Source: an uncultured Bacilli bacterium (GTDB lineage: Bacteria; Bacillota_I; Bacilli_A; RF39; UBA660). Taken from it: DNA of 64,000 bases. How positions within the stretch are numbered: position 1 is the stretch's first letter; every line of letters starts with the position of its first letter. A program made the position numbers and the translations under genes. Shown here one piece after another: positions 34,574 to 44,433 of this stretch. Location: NCBI GenBank assembly GCA_934096945.1, contig CAKOND010000007.1, positions 1 to 64,000 of the forward strand. Direction: 5' to 3'. The notes under the pieces were generated by a model. It had not been told where the DNA came from and searched no databases. It worked only from the letters and a program-made list of their open reading frames with translations.

Positions 34574-37500
34574 ATGGCCATAGATAACATTGAAGAACTT
34601 ATAAATAAAACCAACATAACAGCTTTTGTACACACTAATGACATTGTAGATGGCAAAAAATATGATGTTAATAAAATAACTGCTTTAAATCAAAAAGAAT
34701 CATTTGGTTTAGCGGGAAAAGTAAACTATTACTGGTATGAAGTTGATGATGAAAAAAAGCCAACATATTATGATGTATCAATAATTATTGAAAACAGCCA
34801 AAAAATAATTAGAACATCATGTGATTGTAGAGATTTTCGAAGTACTCGAAGCTGTAAACACATCGCGGCAGTAATTTTAAACAACTATGAAGAGATGTTT
34901 GGCAAAACATTTGCAAATATTCCTAAAATATCAAATGAAATTCTAAAAAAATTTATATCTAACGAGGAAAATATAATAAAAAAAGAGCTTAATATAAATT
35001 TAATAATAAATGTGAATGAAAGATCAGGTAATTATTACTATTATTATAATTCCATGCAGTGTTCGATAAAAATAATGCTTGGTGATGAAAAATTATATAC
35101 ATTAGGAAATCATGCATCAGCTTTTAAAACTGTATATGAAAATGGATGTGGTGAAGTATACTTTGGTAAAAGTTTTACCTATGATCCTAAAAAATATTAT
35201 CTAAATAGTGAAGGAGAAACAATTTTAAATTCTTATTTTAGTTTTTTTGAAGAATTAAGGTATAATTATATATCACCGGCATCTTTAAAAAATTTTCTAA
35301 GCAAGTTAAAAGACGTAAACTTTGTTATTAATAATTATGTAGTAGATGGTATAAATGAATATTTTCCAATAGACACGAGCTTAATAAAAAAAGATAATAA
35401 TTATGAACTTGATTTTGATCTTGAAAATATTAATCCCCTTATATCTGATGATTATGAATATGCATTTTATAAAGGAAAACTTTATCATTTAAATAATAAA
35501 GAACAAGAACTAATTAATGAATTAAAACAAAATGAGTTAACTAAACTCATAATAACTAAGGAAAGTATTGATGATTTTAACAAAGGTCTTTTAAAAGTAG
35601 TTAGAAAAAAATTAAAAATAGATGCATCAGTGGATGATATAGTACTTCCAAGTGAAATTAAGCCAAAACTATATTTTGATATTAGAAATGATTGTGTATT
35701 AGCTAGTATTATTTTTGTTTATGACACTAAAGAAGTAGATTATTTTGATAAATCAAGTAAAGTGTTGCGAGATATAAATTTTGAAACTAAAATTTTAAAT
35801 GATTTAGGCAAATATGGTTTTTCTATTGAAAATGAAAAGATAGTTTTAAAAGATATAGAACTTGAAGTAGAATTTTTAGAAAATGGACTTGAAGAATTGG
35901 CTGCAAAATATGAAATTTTTACCACTGAAAAGTTTAAAAATGTCAAGGTTAAAAAGAAAACATCAGTTTCATCAATGTTTGGTATAGGTCAAGATAATAT
36001 TTTAAGCTATAACTTTAATCTAGGAGATATAAATAGTGATGAACTTGTAAATATTTTTGCGAGCATGAAAAATAAGAAAAAATATTATCGTTTAAAAAAT
36101 GGTGATATTCTAAATTTAGAAGATGAAGCCTTGCAAGAACTAAATAATTTAACTGAAGAATTAGAACTAAGTGATGAAGAGATTATAAACGGTAAAGGTA
36201 GTATTCTAAAATATCGTGCTATTTACTTAGATAGTATAAAGAAAACCAAATACAACATTATTTCAACAGATAATCTATTTGACAATTTTATAAAGAATTT
36301 TTACGAATATAAAGACTGCAAATTAAATCTAACCGATACAAGTATTCTTAGAGATTATCAATTAATTGGTGTAAAATGGCTTTACAATTTAGCCAAAACT
36401 GGATTTGGTGGTATCCTGGCAGATGAAATGGGTTTAGGAAAAACAATTCAAGTAATATATTATATAAAACAAATGTTAAAAGATAATGAAAAAACTAAAT
36501 TTTTAATTGTGGTACCAACATCTTTGGCTTACAACTGGGAACATGAATTTAAAAGTTATGGAAATGAAATAAAACGCGTAATTTGCATCGGAGCAAAAGA
36601 AAAAAGAAAAAGTATTTTAAATAATTTAGAAGACGTAAACGTCTTAATAACAACATATGGACTTTTACGTGAAGATGAAAAGTTATATGAAGATTTAAAT
36701 TTTAACACTATGGTAATTGATGAAGCTCAAAACATAAAAAATAATCATGCTGGTATCACTAAAGTGGTAAAAAATATAAAAGCAGAAACCAAATTTGCTT
36801 TAACAGGAACTCCACTTGAAAATTCAATTTTAGAATTATGGAGCATATTTGATTTTATAATGCCAGGATATTTAGCAAATTTAACTAAGTTTCAAAGTAA
36901 ATATAAAATTAAAGATTTTGATGAAGAAGGCGAAATTTTAATCAAAGGGCTAAGTAAGCAAATCAATCCATTTATTTTACGAAGAAAGAAAACAGATGTT
37001 GTAAAAGAACTTCCAGAAAAATTAATAAATGATATATATATTGATTTAAAAGAAGAACAAAAGAAAATATATGTAGCGGAACTAAACAGAGTAAAAGAAG
37101 AAATGGATAAAATAATGAAAGAAGAAGGAATGAATAAAGCTAGATTTTTAATATTACAACTTCTTACTAAATTAAGACAAATATGTATTGATCCAAGTAT
37201 AGTATACGATAATTATAAAGATGGTTCGAACAAAATAGAACAATTAGAAAGTATTGTAAACGAATATACTAAAAATGGACATAAAGTTTTAATATTTTCA
37301 TCATTTAGAACAGCCCTAAATATTGTTAAAGATACTTTAAACAAATCAAAAATAAAAACATATATGATTGATGGTTCTATTCCTGCTAAAACAAGAATGG
37401 AAATGGTAGACAGTTTTAATGAAAAAGATGATGTTAAAGTATTCTTAATTATGTTAAAGTCCGGAGGAACAGGATTAAATTTAGCATCTGCAGATGTGGT

Positions 37501-37762
37501 AATTCATTTAGATTTATGGTGGAATCCTCAAGCTGAAAATCAGGCAACAGATAGAGCACATCGTATTGGTCAAAAAAATACTGTTGAAGTAATTCATTTA
37601 ATAACAAAAGGCACAATTGAAGAAAAAATATTAGAACTTCAAAATAAAAAGCGTGTTTTAAGTGACAAACTAATAGATGGGGAATCTAGAGATAAAAATC
37701 TTATATCTGAACTTACCAAAGAAGATATTGAAAATTTATTATCATATGAAAATAAAGACTAA
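34574..37762 (+). CDS. SNF2-family helicase with N-terminal SWIM zinc finger
   Basis: 1062 aa DNA-dependent ATPase of the Swi2/Snf2 (HepA/RapA-like) family. The SWIM zinc finger is at residues about 78-98 (CDCRDFRSTRSCKH). A long SNF2-associated bacterial domain follows (about 120-590). The ATPase core has Walker A DEMGLGKT (about 616), DEAQN (about 716), and the C-terminal helicase motifs GGTGLNLASADVV and QATDRAHRIGQ. It probably remodels protein-DNA complexes. Ribosome site AAAGGAGG. Monocistronic. Confidence 0.95.
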   Translation: MAIDNIEELINKTNITAFVHTNDIVDGKKYDVNKITALNQKESFGLAGKVNYYWYEVDDEKKPTYYDVSIIIENSQKIIRTSCDCRDFRSTRSCKHIAAVILNNYEEMFGKTFANIPKISNEILKKFISNEENIIKKELNINLIINVNERSGNYYYYYNSMQCSIKIMLGDEKLYTLGNHASAFKTVYENGCGEVYFGKSFTYDPKKYYLNSEGETILNSYFSFFEELRYNYISPASLKNFLSKLKDVNFVINNYVVDGINEYFPIDTSLIKKDNNYELDFDLENINPLISDDYEYAFYKGKLYHLNNKEQELINELKQNELTKLIITKESIDDFNKGLLKVVRKKLKIDASVDDIVLPSEIKPKLYFDIRNDCVLASIIFVYDTKEVDYFDKSSKVLRDINFETKILNDLGKYGFSIENEKIVLKDIELEVEFLENGLEELAAKYEIFTTEKFKNVKVKKKTSVSSMFGIGQDNILSYNFNLGDINSDELVNIFASMKNKKKYYRLKNGDILNLEDEALQELNNLTEELELSDEEIINGKGSILKYRAIYLDSIKKTKYNIISTDNLFDNFIKNFYEYKDCKLNLTDTSILRDYQLIGVKWLYNLAKTGFGGILADEMGLGKTIQVIYYIKQMLKDNEKTKFLIVVPTSLAYNWEHEFKSYGNEIKRVICIGAKEKRKSILNNLEDVNVLITTYGLLREDEKLYEDLNFNTMVIDEAQNIKNNHAGITKVVKNIKAETKFALTGTPLENSILELWSIFDFIMPGYLANLTKFQSKYKIKDFDEEGEILIKGLSKQINPFILRRKKTDVVKELPEKLINDIYIDLKEEQKKIYVAELNRVKEEMDKIMKEEGMNKARFLILQLLTKLRQICIDPSIVYDNYKDGSNKIEQLESIVNEYTKNGHKVLIFSSFRTALNIVKDTLNKSKIKTYMIDGSIPAKTRMEMVDSFNEKDDVKVFLIMLKSGGTGLNLASADVVIHLDLWWNPQAENQATDRAHRIGQKNTVEVIHLITKGTIEEKILELQNKKRVLSDKLIDGESRDKNLISELTKEDIENLLSYENKD

Positions 37763-37772
37763 AAAAGAAATG

Positions 37773-39218
37773 TTAATTTAGTTCTCGAACTAAATGCATT
37801 TCTTTTTCATTTGTAAATAACTTTTCAAGCAATTGATATTCTATAGATAGATCAAGAGCAAGTCTAACAAGAACTTCTTTAGCTTTAGTGTAATCGCTAC
37901 ATACTATTTTTTCTTCTCCATCTGGTAAAATAAAAGTTTTCTTATTATGTTCATCAACTTTTATATTACTTATTAAAGACGGGTGAACTTGATAAATTCT
38001 ATTATGAAGTCTTGGTGCGCCAACAAATAAAGTTATTTTATTTAAAGGATCAACGACAAGTTGTGTTCCTGCAAAACCTGGAGACATAAAAGATCTACCA
38101 GAAAGTGGAGGATATACTGACAAAAATTCAGGATCAGGTTGTTTCAAATAAACTAAAGAGCCATAAAATTTTGTATATTTATCACCATCTTTAAAACCAG
38201 TTTCAGTATCACTTATTGATAATAAACTTTCATGAGTTATCAAATTCTCATTTATCAAAGATTTAGCAAATTTTAACATATCATCTTTATTTGAAAAAAA
38301 TCCAGCATGACCGGGAGCAACTCCATATTTATGTCCTATCACATTTGCTTTAGGATCATGAACACTTCCAGGTATATTATCATACCTAGTAATAGCCATA
38401 TTATTTTCAAGAATAATACTTGAATAATTTTCATTAGCAACTTTTTCTAAATTATAAGAAGGAACATTTAAATAAGTATTATACATTCCACATTTTCTAA
38501 AAATCATAGTTTCTAAAAATTTATCAAACTTCATATCAGTAACTTTTTCGACCAAAACTCTTAAAATCATTGCTCCAATATCAGTATAAGCATTTTGTAA
38601 CAAAATATCTTTTGGATAGGCTTGATATAAAATTTCTAAGGCTTCTTCCTTATTTTTAACACTATCCACTCTTTTAGGTGTAACAACATTTACTCTAAAC
38701 TTAAGCAAATCATATATTGTTGTATTACCCAAATTTTTAAATTCTGGAACATACATTCTTACTGGATTAAAAACATCAATTAAATCCTCTTCTTCCAAAA
38801 TTAAAATAGCTACAGCTGTAAATATTTTTGATGTTGAGGCTAAATCAAAAATAGTATCTTGTTCCATAGGTAATTCTTCTTTTATTAAAACTCCGTCTTT
38901 AAGTATAACTTCCTGTCTATTGCCACAAATAATAGTATCTCTATTCTTAAATGTTCCAAAATCTAAAATAATACCAGGTGTAATTTTAGACTCTTTAACA
39001 AAATTATCTATTATTTCTTTAAGCCCACTTTGTAAAAATAATTTAAGTCTAAGAGTAGTGAGACTCGCATGAGGATTTTCCCTAATTACTTTCATAACAG
39101 GTTTAAGTAATATTTCATAATCTTTTCTTCCATAAATATCTTGTAAACATGTAATATTTGTATTATTTTGATTTTTAAGTAACGTACTTATATAATCTCG
39201 ATAGATGTTATATTTCAT
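37773..39218 (-). CDS. Beta-lactamase-fold serine hydrolase
   Basis: 481 aa. The catalytic SxxK motif is in FDLASTSKIFTAVAIL (STSK). A YTD motif (NAYTDIGAM) is in the YxN/YSN position, and PGHAGFFSN is typical of class C-like serine hydrolases/esterases. No signal peptide is evident, so it may be cytoplasmic. The start at 39218 has an AGGGGGA site. An ATG at 39356 would lie upstream of the promoter. Divergent from an XRE regulator with shared upstream repeats. It could hydrolyse a peptide, ester or beta-lactam. Confidence 0.85.
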   Translation of the reverse strand: MKYNIYRDYISTLLKNQNNTNITCLQDIYGRKDYEILLKPVMKVIRENPHASLTTLRLKLFLQSGLKEIIDNFVKESKITPGIILDFGTFKNRDTIICGNRQEVILKDGVLIKEELPMEQDTIFDLASTSKIFTAVAILILEEEDLIDVFNPVRMYVPEFKNLGNTTIYDLLKFRVNVVTPKRVDSVKNKEEALEILYQAYPKDILLQNAYTDIGAMILRVLVEKVTDMKFDKFLETMIFRKCGMYNTYLNVPSYNLEKVANENYSSIILENNMAITRYDNIPGSVHDPKANVIGHKYGVAPGHAGFFSNKDDMLKFAKSLINENLITHESLLSISDTETGFKDGDKYTKFYGSLVYLKQPDPEFLSVYPPLSGRSFMSPGFAGTQLVVDPLNKITLFVGAPRLHNRIYQVHPSLISNIKVDEHNKKTFILPDGEEKIVCSDYTKAKEVLVRLALDLSIEYQLLEKLFTNEKEMHLVRELN

Positions 39219-39242
39219 AAACTTTCCCCCTAAGATAAGCAT

Positions 39243-39298
39243 ATTATAGTAAAAGTTAAAAAATTTGTCAATTTGTAGTGCATTATTTTCCAATTTGT
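39243..39298. promoter_or_regulatory. Divergent promoter region with CAATTTGT repeats
   Basis: On the minus strand TTGACA (39266-39271), 17 bp, TATAAT (39243-39248) drives the serine hydrolase. On the plus strand a TGGTAAAAT extended -10 (from 39299) precedes the XRE gene. CAATTTGT occurs at 39269-39276 and 39291-39298, 22 bp apart, with a further AATTTGT at 39262-39268. These are candidate operators for the adjacent regulator. Confidence 0.65.
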
Positions 39299-39321
39299 GG
39301 TAAAATGAAAGTGGTGAAAAT

Positions 39322-40524
39322 ATGAAAAGGACAAATAAGACAGAAGTAAAATGCACAGATTTTGCTAATACAATTTATAGTATTAGAGTGGAAAGGAATC
39401 TAACGCAAAAAGAACTCGGAGATTTAATTGGCGTTTCCGACAGAACTATTTCCAAATGGGAGAATGGTACAACTGTACCAGATCTAGAGACAATTAAAAG
39501 ATTATGCAAGGAATTGGATACATCACCAGATTCTATTATCAAATCAGAAAAGAACTTTAAAGATAATCTTCATAGTTGCAAAAGAAAGATAGGTCGCTTC
39601 TTAAATTATATTTTGAAAAATATCTTTCTAATCGGTTTTGTAATAATGTTTACATTATTGCTAATATACTTTATTAATAATTATAATACGATAAAAATAT
39701 ATGATTTTACTTACGAAAGTGAAAATGTTTCTTTCAAAGATGGTTATTTCATCAAAACTAAAGTTTTAAACATAATAACAATTAACAATATTAATTTAAA
39801 CAAAATAACCTATGAACCCACAAGTACAAAAGTGGAATTATACACTTACTTAAATGGTGATAAACACATTATTTATGAAAGTGATAAGCTAGATAATATT
39901 TATCTTGAGGAAAGCAAATCCTATACTGATTTATTAACTAAAGATGTCATTGAAAATATCAAGAACAATTTATATATTAAAATTTATACAACAGATAAAG
40001 ACGATAATAATTATTCTTATGAAACAAAAATTACTTTAAAACAAAAACTAAACAATAATAAGCTTTGTTATAAAGAATACATCAAAGAGCAAAATAAAAA
40101 TATAAAGGATTTGGGGATTAAAAATCCTTTTTTAGTGCCCACAACTAATGAGTATGAAAATAAAGACAATAATAAGCCCGTAGTTAATAATGAAAACAAA
40201 TTAGAATCCTTAGGATTCACATATGATGATAAAACAGAAACATATACTAAAGTTGATAAAGATGGTGGAATAATTGAATATAATCCCAGCGTTGAGACTT
40301 TAAAGAAAACTTTTTATATAAATAATAAGGAACATAATGTTAGATATTTAAGAAAAAGAAATATGGTTTTCTATAAGATAAAAGACAATGGTAAAATAAT
40401 TCTAAATTTAAAATACTATAGTGATTTAAAAACATCAAAATGTTTAGTTGGCGATTGTAAAAATTATCAAAAAGAAATTGACTACATTCTCAATGTTTAT
40501 GCGGACATTATGAACATTCTCTAA
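39322..40524 (+). CDS. Membrane-bound XRE-family regulator with extracellular domain
   Basis: 400 aa. HTH_3 domain at residues about 17-72 (LTQKELGDLIGVSDRTISKW). A membrane helix follows at about 95-118 (IFLIGFVIMFTLLLIYFI), then about 280 residues predicted outside the cell, with no known domain. Such one-protein sensors couple an external signal directly to DNA binding. Divergence from the serine hydrolase suggests it controls that gene and itself. Start with GTGGTGA. Confidence 0.85.
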   Translation: MKRTNKTEVKCTDFANTIYSIRVERNLTQKELGDLIGVSDRTISKWENGTTVPDLETIKRLCKELDTSPDSIIKSEKNFKDNLHSCKRKIGRFLNYILKNIFLIGFVIMFTLLLIYFINNYNTIKIYDFTYESENVSFKDGYFIKTKVLNIITINNINLNKITYEPTSTKVELYTYLNGDKHIIYESDKLDNIYLEESKSYTDLLTKDVIENIKNNLYIKIYTTDKDDNNYSYETKITLKQKLNNNKLCYKEYIKEQNKNIKDLGIKNPFLVPTTNEYENKDNNKPVVNNENKLESLGFTYDDKTETYTKVDKDGGIIEYNPSVETLKKTFYINNKEHNVRYLRKRNMVFYKIKDNGKIILNLKYYSDLKTSKCLVGDCKNYQKEIDYILNVYADIMNIL

Positions 40525-40581
40525 AAAGAGAAACATAACTCCCGCGATTTTCTATTTCCTTTTTCGACATATTCTGCTACG

Positions 40582-41430
40582 ATGAATGTGGAACAGAGAG
40601 GAGGTGCACTTGAGCAGCTGAAAAAAATTATTATGACTATTCCGCTTTTGTTAATTATGATAATCTCAACCAATGTAAAAGCAGCAAACTTAACAGAAGA
40701 AGAATATAATAGACTTAGAAACGTATTTTCAGAAACACGTATATCATTAATGAGTGACGAAGACGCAGCAAGATATTTAAGTTATGATTTAGAACACAGC
40801 AACAAGGTAAGTAAGTACTATAAAGTTACAGAAACAGCAAATGGGACAATTACAACAGAAGTCAGCAAAGAAGAAGCAACAAATGCAGCAAATAGTAATA
40901 TAGCAACAATTGGCACTTTATATACAACATCATATAAAAATATTCAGATTACAACTTCAAAAATCACAACCAACAAATATTATGTTTACCTTACAAATGA
41001 TTGGTTAATAACTCCTAAAGTAAAATCTTATGATGTAATTGCAATGAGAACTGACGATGCAACTATAACATCAGGTTCTCAAATTGGAACTCAATTATAT
41101 ACAGTTAATGGAGTATCTAGCGGAGTAGATTATTCCTATAATGGTACTAATATGGTTCTAAGTTCAAATGGTTTTGGTATATCAATGAATTTGGTAGATG
41201 CCGCAAGTGGATTTACCTGTGATATTGAAGCAATAGTTACAGCAACATCTCAGTGGGCTACAGTATACGGTAGCTATCAACATGCAATGACAGCAGTTAC
41301 ACTAGCAAAATCAAAATCATACACAATAAGCCACAATGGTTATGGTAAAGTTATTAATTTTGCCACAGCTGTTCAAAATGATTATGATAACATGCAAGGA
41401 GTATCAATCTCACTTGGATACACAGCATAG
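40582..41430 (+). CDS. Secreted protein of unknown function
   Basis: Up to 282 aa. A signal peptide is clear (KKIIMTIPLLLIMIISTNVKA). The mature part is threonine/serine-rich and beta-type. No known domain is recognised. The start is uncertain: the best ribosome site (GAGGAGGTG, 40598-40606) lies inside the frame, with no in-frame ATG until 40633. A CTG at 40618 or the ATG at 40633 may be the real start. The frame ends SISLGYTA. Non-native start choices should be checked by comparison. Confidence 0.6.
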   Translation: MNVEQRGGALEQLKKIIMTIPLLLIMIISTNVKAANLTEEEYNRLRNVFSETRISLMSDEDAARYLSYDLEHSNKVSKYYKVTETANGTITTEVSKEEATNAANSNIATIGTLYTTSYKNIQITTSKITTNKYYVYLTNDWLITPKVKSYDVIAMRTDDATITSGSQIGTQLYTVNGVSSGVDYSYNGTNMVLSSNGFGISMNLVDAASGFTCDIEAIVTATSQWATVYGSYQHAMTAVTLAKSKSYTISHNGYGKVINFATAVQNDYDNMQGVSISLGYTA

Positions 41431-41654
41431 CATATGCTCCGAAGCATCATCATATCAAAATGCTATAAGGGCATATACAATTTGTAGAGGTTATAAATGG
41501 TACTTAACAACAGTAAACTTAATAGTGTAGGAACTATAACGAGGTTTGTGTTTAACATATATAAACTTATTTAAATTAACGCTTTTGTAGTAACGAAATT
41601 TTCATCATAGAATATTGCAACAATTTCCTAGTAATCCACTAGCATTTTAATAGT

Positions 41655-41685
41655 AGGAATAAAATCTACCCACTTTACATACGAT
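41655..41685 (+). promoter_or_regulatory. Possible sigma-E-type promoter of spoIVA
   Basis: CATACGAT (41678-41685) resembles the sigma-E -10 consensus CATACA-T. An ATA-containing -35-like element (GAATAAA) lies about 14 bp upstream. spoIVA is a sigma-E gene in Bacillus. The short match could be chance. Confidence 0.4.
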
Positions 41686-41714
41686 TAAAATAGAAAAATG
41701 AAAGATGGTGGATT

Positions 41715-43193
41715 ATGGAAAAAGAAAAAATTATATCATCAATAGCAAAGCGCGGGGATGGTGAAATCTACTTAGGAGTAGTTGGCGCTGTTCGTACAGG
41801 TAAATCGACATTTATCAAACGCTTCATAGAAAATCTAGTTGTACCAAATATAACAGATGAATATGAAAAGAAAAGATGTTTAGATGAAATACCTCAAAGT
41901 GCACAAGGTAAAACTATCATGACAACTGAACCTAAATTTGTCCCAAGCAATGGGGCAGCAATCAAAGTCGGCGAATTCGAAACAAGCATCAAGTTAGTTG
42001 ATTGTGTAGGTTATGTCATTCCTGAAGCTAATGGTTTTGTTGATGAAGAAGGAAATCCAAGGATGGTAAAAAGTCCATGGTTCGAGGATGCTATTCCTTT
42101 CGTAGAAGCGGCTGAAATAGGAACAGAGAAGGTTATCAAAGACCATGCAACAATAGGGATTGTTGTCACAACAGATGGTTCATTCGGTGAAATTAAGAGG
42201 GAATCGTATATCGAAGCTGAAGAAAAAGTTGTAAGTGAACTAAAAAATATTGGAAAACCATTTATAGTTATTCTAAATAGTGTTCACCCAACTAATACTG
42301 AGACTAGGGAACTAGCAAAAAATTTAAGTGACACATATGATGTCCCGGTAATGCCTATAAGTGCAGAACTAATGAATGAAAAAGAGATAATGGAAATACT
42401 AAAAACAGCACTTTATGAATTTCCGGTTTTAGACATCAAGGTCAAAATTCCTGAGTGGATCCATGTCTTGCCAAGCACCAATGAGATTAAAATGCATTAT
42501 ATAGACAAAATTAAAGAAAGTGTAATAAGTGTTGAAAAAGTCAAAGATGTAGACTATATATTGGAACATTTCAGAGATTCAGAATATATTTCAAACTCCT
42601 TTATATCTGAACTAGATGCCTCAACTGGAACTGTTACAATAACATTAGAAAGCTCAAATGAACTTTACACTCAAACACTTAAGTCTTTAATGGGAGACAT
42701 GGTAACCACTAAGGCGGGACTCTTAAAAATATTTGCTAATTATAAAGATGATAAAGAAGAAATGGATTCTTTAAGGGAAGCTATAAAAATGGCAAAAAGT
42801 ACTGGCTACGGAATAGTATACCCTGGAATAAAAGAATTAAAACTTCAAACACCTGAACTTGTTAAACAAGGTAGCAGATATGGAGTTAGACTTAAAGCTG
42901 TTGCATCAAGTATTCATATGTTAAAAGTAGATGTAGAGTCAACTTTTGAACCTATCATAGGTAGTGAACTACAATCTAAAGAATTAATTGATAGATTAAT
43001 GAAAGATTATGAAAATGATGCATCAAGTATCTGGAAAAGTGAAATATTTGGTAGAAGTCTAGAAGCAATTGTGCAAGAAGGTATTCAAGCTAAACTTAGT
43101 ATGATGCCAGACAATACAAGATATAAACTTAAAGATACAGTTTCTAAAATAGTTAATAAAGGTTCAAATACTTTAATTGCAATAGTTATTTAA
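41715..43193 (+). CDS. spoIVA: Stage IV sporulation protein A
   Basis: Cytoskeletal ATPase that polymerises on the forespore surface and anchors the spore coat. At 492 aa it equals the Bacillus protein. The N-terminal TRAFAC-type domain starts EKIISSIAKRGDGEIYLG. Walker A is GAVRTGKST (residues about 24-32), and Walker B-like LVDCVGYVIPEA is near 95. The C-terminal end is intact. The gene stands alone with its own terminator. This implies that the organism, or a recent ancestor, sporulates. Confidence 0.96.
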   Translation: MEKEKIISSIAKRGDGEIYLGVVGAVRTGKSTFIKRFIENLVVPNITDEYEKKRCLDEIPQSAQGKTIMTTEPKFVPSNGAAIKVGEFETSIKLVDCVGYVIPEANGFVDEEGNPRMVKSPWFEDAIPFVEAAEIGTEKVIKDHATIGIVVTTDGSFGEIKRESYIEAEEKVVSELKNIGKPFIVILNSVHPTNTETRELAKNLSDTYDVPVMPISAELMNEKEIMEILKTALYEFPVLDIKVKIPEWIHVLPSTNEIKMHYIDKIKESVISVEKVKDVDYILEHFRDSEYISNSFISELDASTGTVTITLESSNELYTQTLKSLMGDMVTTKAGLLKIFANYKDDKEEMDSLREAIKMAKSTGYGIVYPGIKELKLQTPELVKQGSRYGVRLKAVASSIHMLKVDVESTFEPIIGSELQSKELIDRLMKDYENDASSIWKSEIFGRSLEAIVQEGIQAKLSMMPDNTRYKLKDTVSKIVNKGSNTLIAIVI

Positions 43194-43205
43194 CTATTGC
43201 TTTTA
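43179..43205 (+). terminator. Terminator overlapping the spoIVA stop
   Basis: GCAATAGTTA-TT-TAACTATTGC, a perfect 10-bp stem, then TTTT. The stop codon is in the stem. Confidence 0.85.
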
Positions 43206-43304
43206 ATATGTAAATATTTTACACTGGCAACTATGCAAAAATGTAAATAAGTGTTAACTCGTGCAAAATGGCATGTCGAACCATGAGAGGTTTTGTCGAA
43301 AGCC

Positions 43305-43332
43305 TTGAAACGGGTAAAAATGCGTGTATAAT
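43305..43332 (+). promoter_or_regulatory. Promoter of the Rpn-family gene
   Basis: TTGAAA (43305-43310), 16 bp, TATAAT (43327-43332). Confidence 0.7.
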
Positions 43333-43360
43333 AGCTAGGCAAGAAAGGAGAAAACAACTT

Positions 43361-44242
43361 ATGCAAAGATTAGAAATCAAGAAAATCAATGCCAGAGATA
43401 GTATTGTCAAGAAGATATTTACCTCAACTGAAGATGGACTTAAATATTTAAGTAAAATTGTATGCAAAGTTTTAGATATTTCTGAAGAAGATGTAACATT
43501 TACTTTACTTCATCCTGATGTAAGTGTAAATGAAAATTCAGTTAATAGTGAAGTTGATGTAGCACTAGAAAGTAATGAAATTCTTGTTAATGTTGAAGTA
43601 AATAGTGTAAGAAGCAGGAAAAATGAGCGAAAGAACGATATGTATATTTGTCATTTAGTTTTAAGACAGACTAGAAATGCTGAAGACTATAGCAAGAAGT
43701 TTAAGAAGGTCTATCAAATAAATTTGAATACATATAGTGTTACAAATGATGATAGATTTATAGTTAGAAGTAGACTTTTAGATGATAAAACGTATGAAGA
43801 AATACATTCATTTTTTGAAATTTACGACATAAATCTTGCAAAAATTCTTGATAAGGATTATACTATAATCAAGAAAGACGAAAAGTCTTTAGAAAAATTA
43901 TTATATCTTTTAATCAGTGATGATGAAAGATTAATAAAAAAAGTATATGATGGTGATGATTTTATGGCTAAAATAATACGCGAAGTAAAAAATAGTTCAG
44001 ATGATTTTGATAATTTACTTAGATATAATAGAGATGTTATATTTGATGGTAATGAAAAAGAAGAAGCGTTTGAAGATGGCGTAGAGCGTGGAGTTAAAAA
44101 AGGTTATAAGCTTGGAGTAGAACAAAATAAAATTGATGTTGCAAAAGCGATGCTTCAAGAAAGTTGTGATGTAAATTTAATTTGTAGAGTTACCAAATTA
44201 TCACTTAACCAAGTTGAAAAATTAAAAGAAGAATTGAAATAA
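43361..44242 (+). CDS. Rpn/PD-(D/E)XK nuclease family putative transposase
   Basis: 293 aa recombination-promoting nuclease type protein. The nuclease core is seen as NSEVDVALESNEILVNVEVN (D, then ExN in place of ExQ). The C-terminal part FEDGVERGVKKGYKLGVEQN and LSLNQVEKLKEELK is typical of these proteins. The start at 43361 has AAAGGAG. A frame extending upstream to 43268 precedes the promoter. A decayed paralogue lies at 11590-11830. These genes spread as multicopy families in gut Firmicutes. Confidence 0.88.
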   Translation: MQRLEIKKINARDSIVKKIFTSTEDGLKYLSKIVCKVLDISEEDVTFTLLHPDVSVNENSVNSEVDVALESNEILVNVEVNSVRSRKNERKNDMYICHLVLRQTRNAEDYSKKFKKVYQINLNTYSVTNDDRFIVRSRLLDDKTYEEIHSFFEIYDINLAKILDKDYTIIKKDEKSLEKLLYLLISDDERLIKKVYDGDDFMAKIIREVKNSSDDFDNLLRYNRDVIFDGNEKEEAFEDGVERGVKKGYKLGVEQNKIDVAKAMLQESCDVNLICRVTKLSLNQVEKLKEELK

Positions 44243-44253
44243 TTCTTCTTTTT
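44224..44253 (+). terminator. Terminator of the Rpn-family gene
   Basis: AAAAGAAGAATT...AATTCTTCTTTTT overlapping the stop codon. Confidence 0.85.
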
Positions 44254-44433
44254 AGCAACAAAATAAGACTTGATTTGACAGAAAAATAAAATAACTAGAC
44301 GAATAATATTAAAAGAAAGAATAAAAATTTGAAAATTAAACCTAAGTTGTAATAAAAAATTTTCTTAATTATTTAAAAATCTTGTTTTTGAATATATTTT
44401 ATGTTAATATATTTTGCAAGTAAGGGGGAAAAC

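Noticed and set aside
41336..41530. Frame continuing after the secreted protein at 40582
   Set aside because: It overlaps in another frame and shows no start or similarity; I could not show that a frameshift splits one gene.
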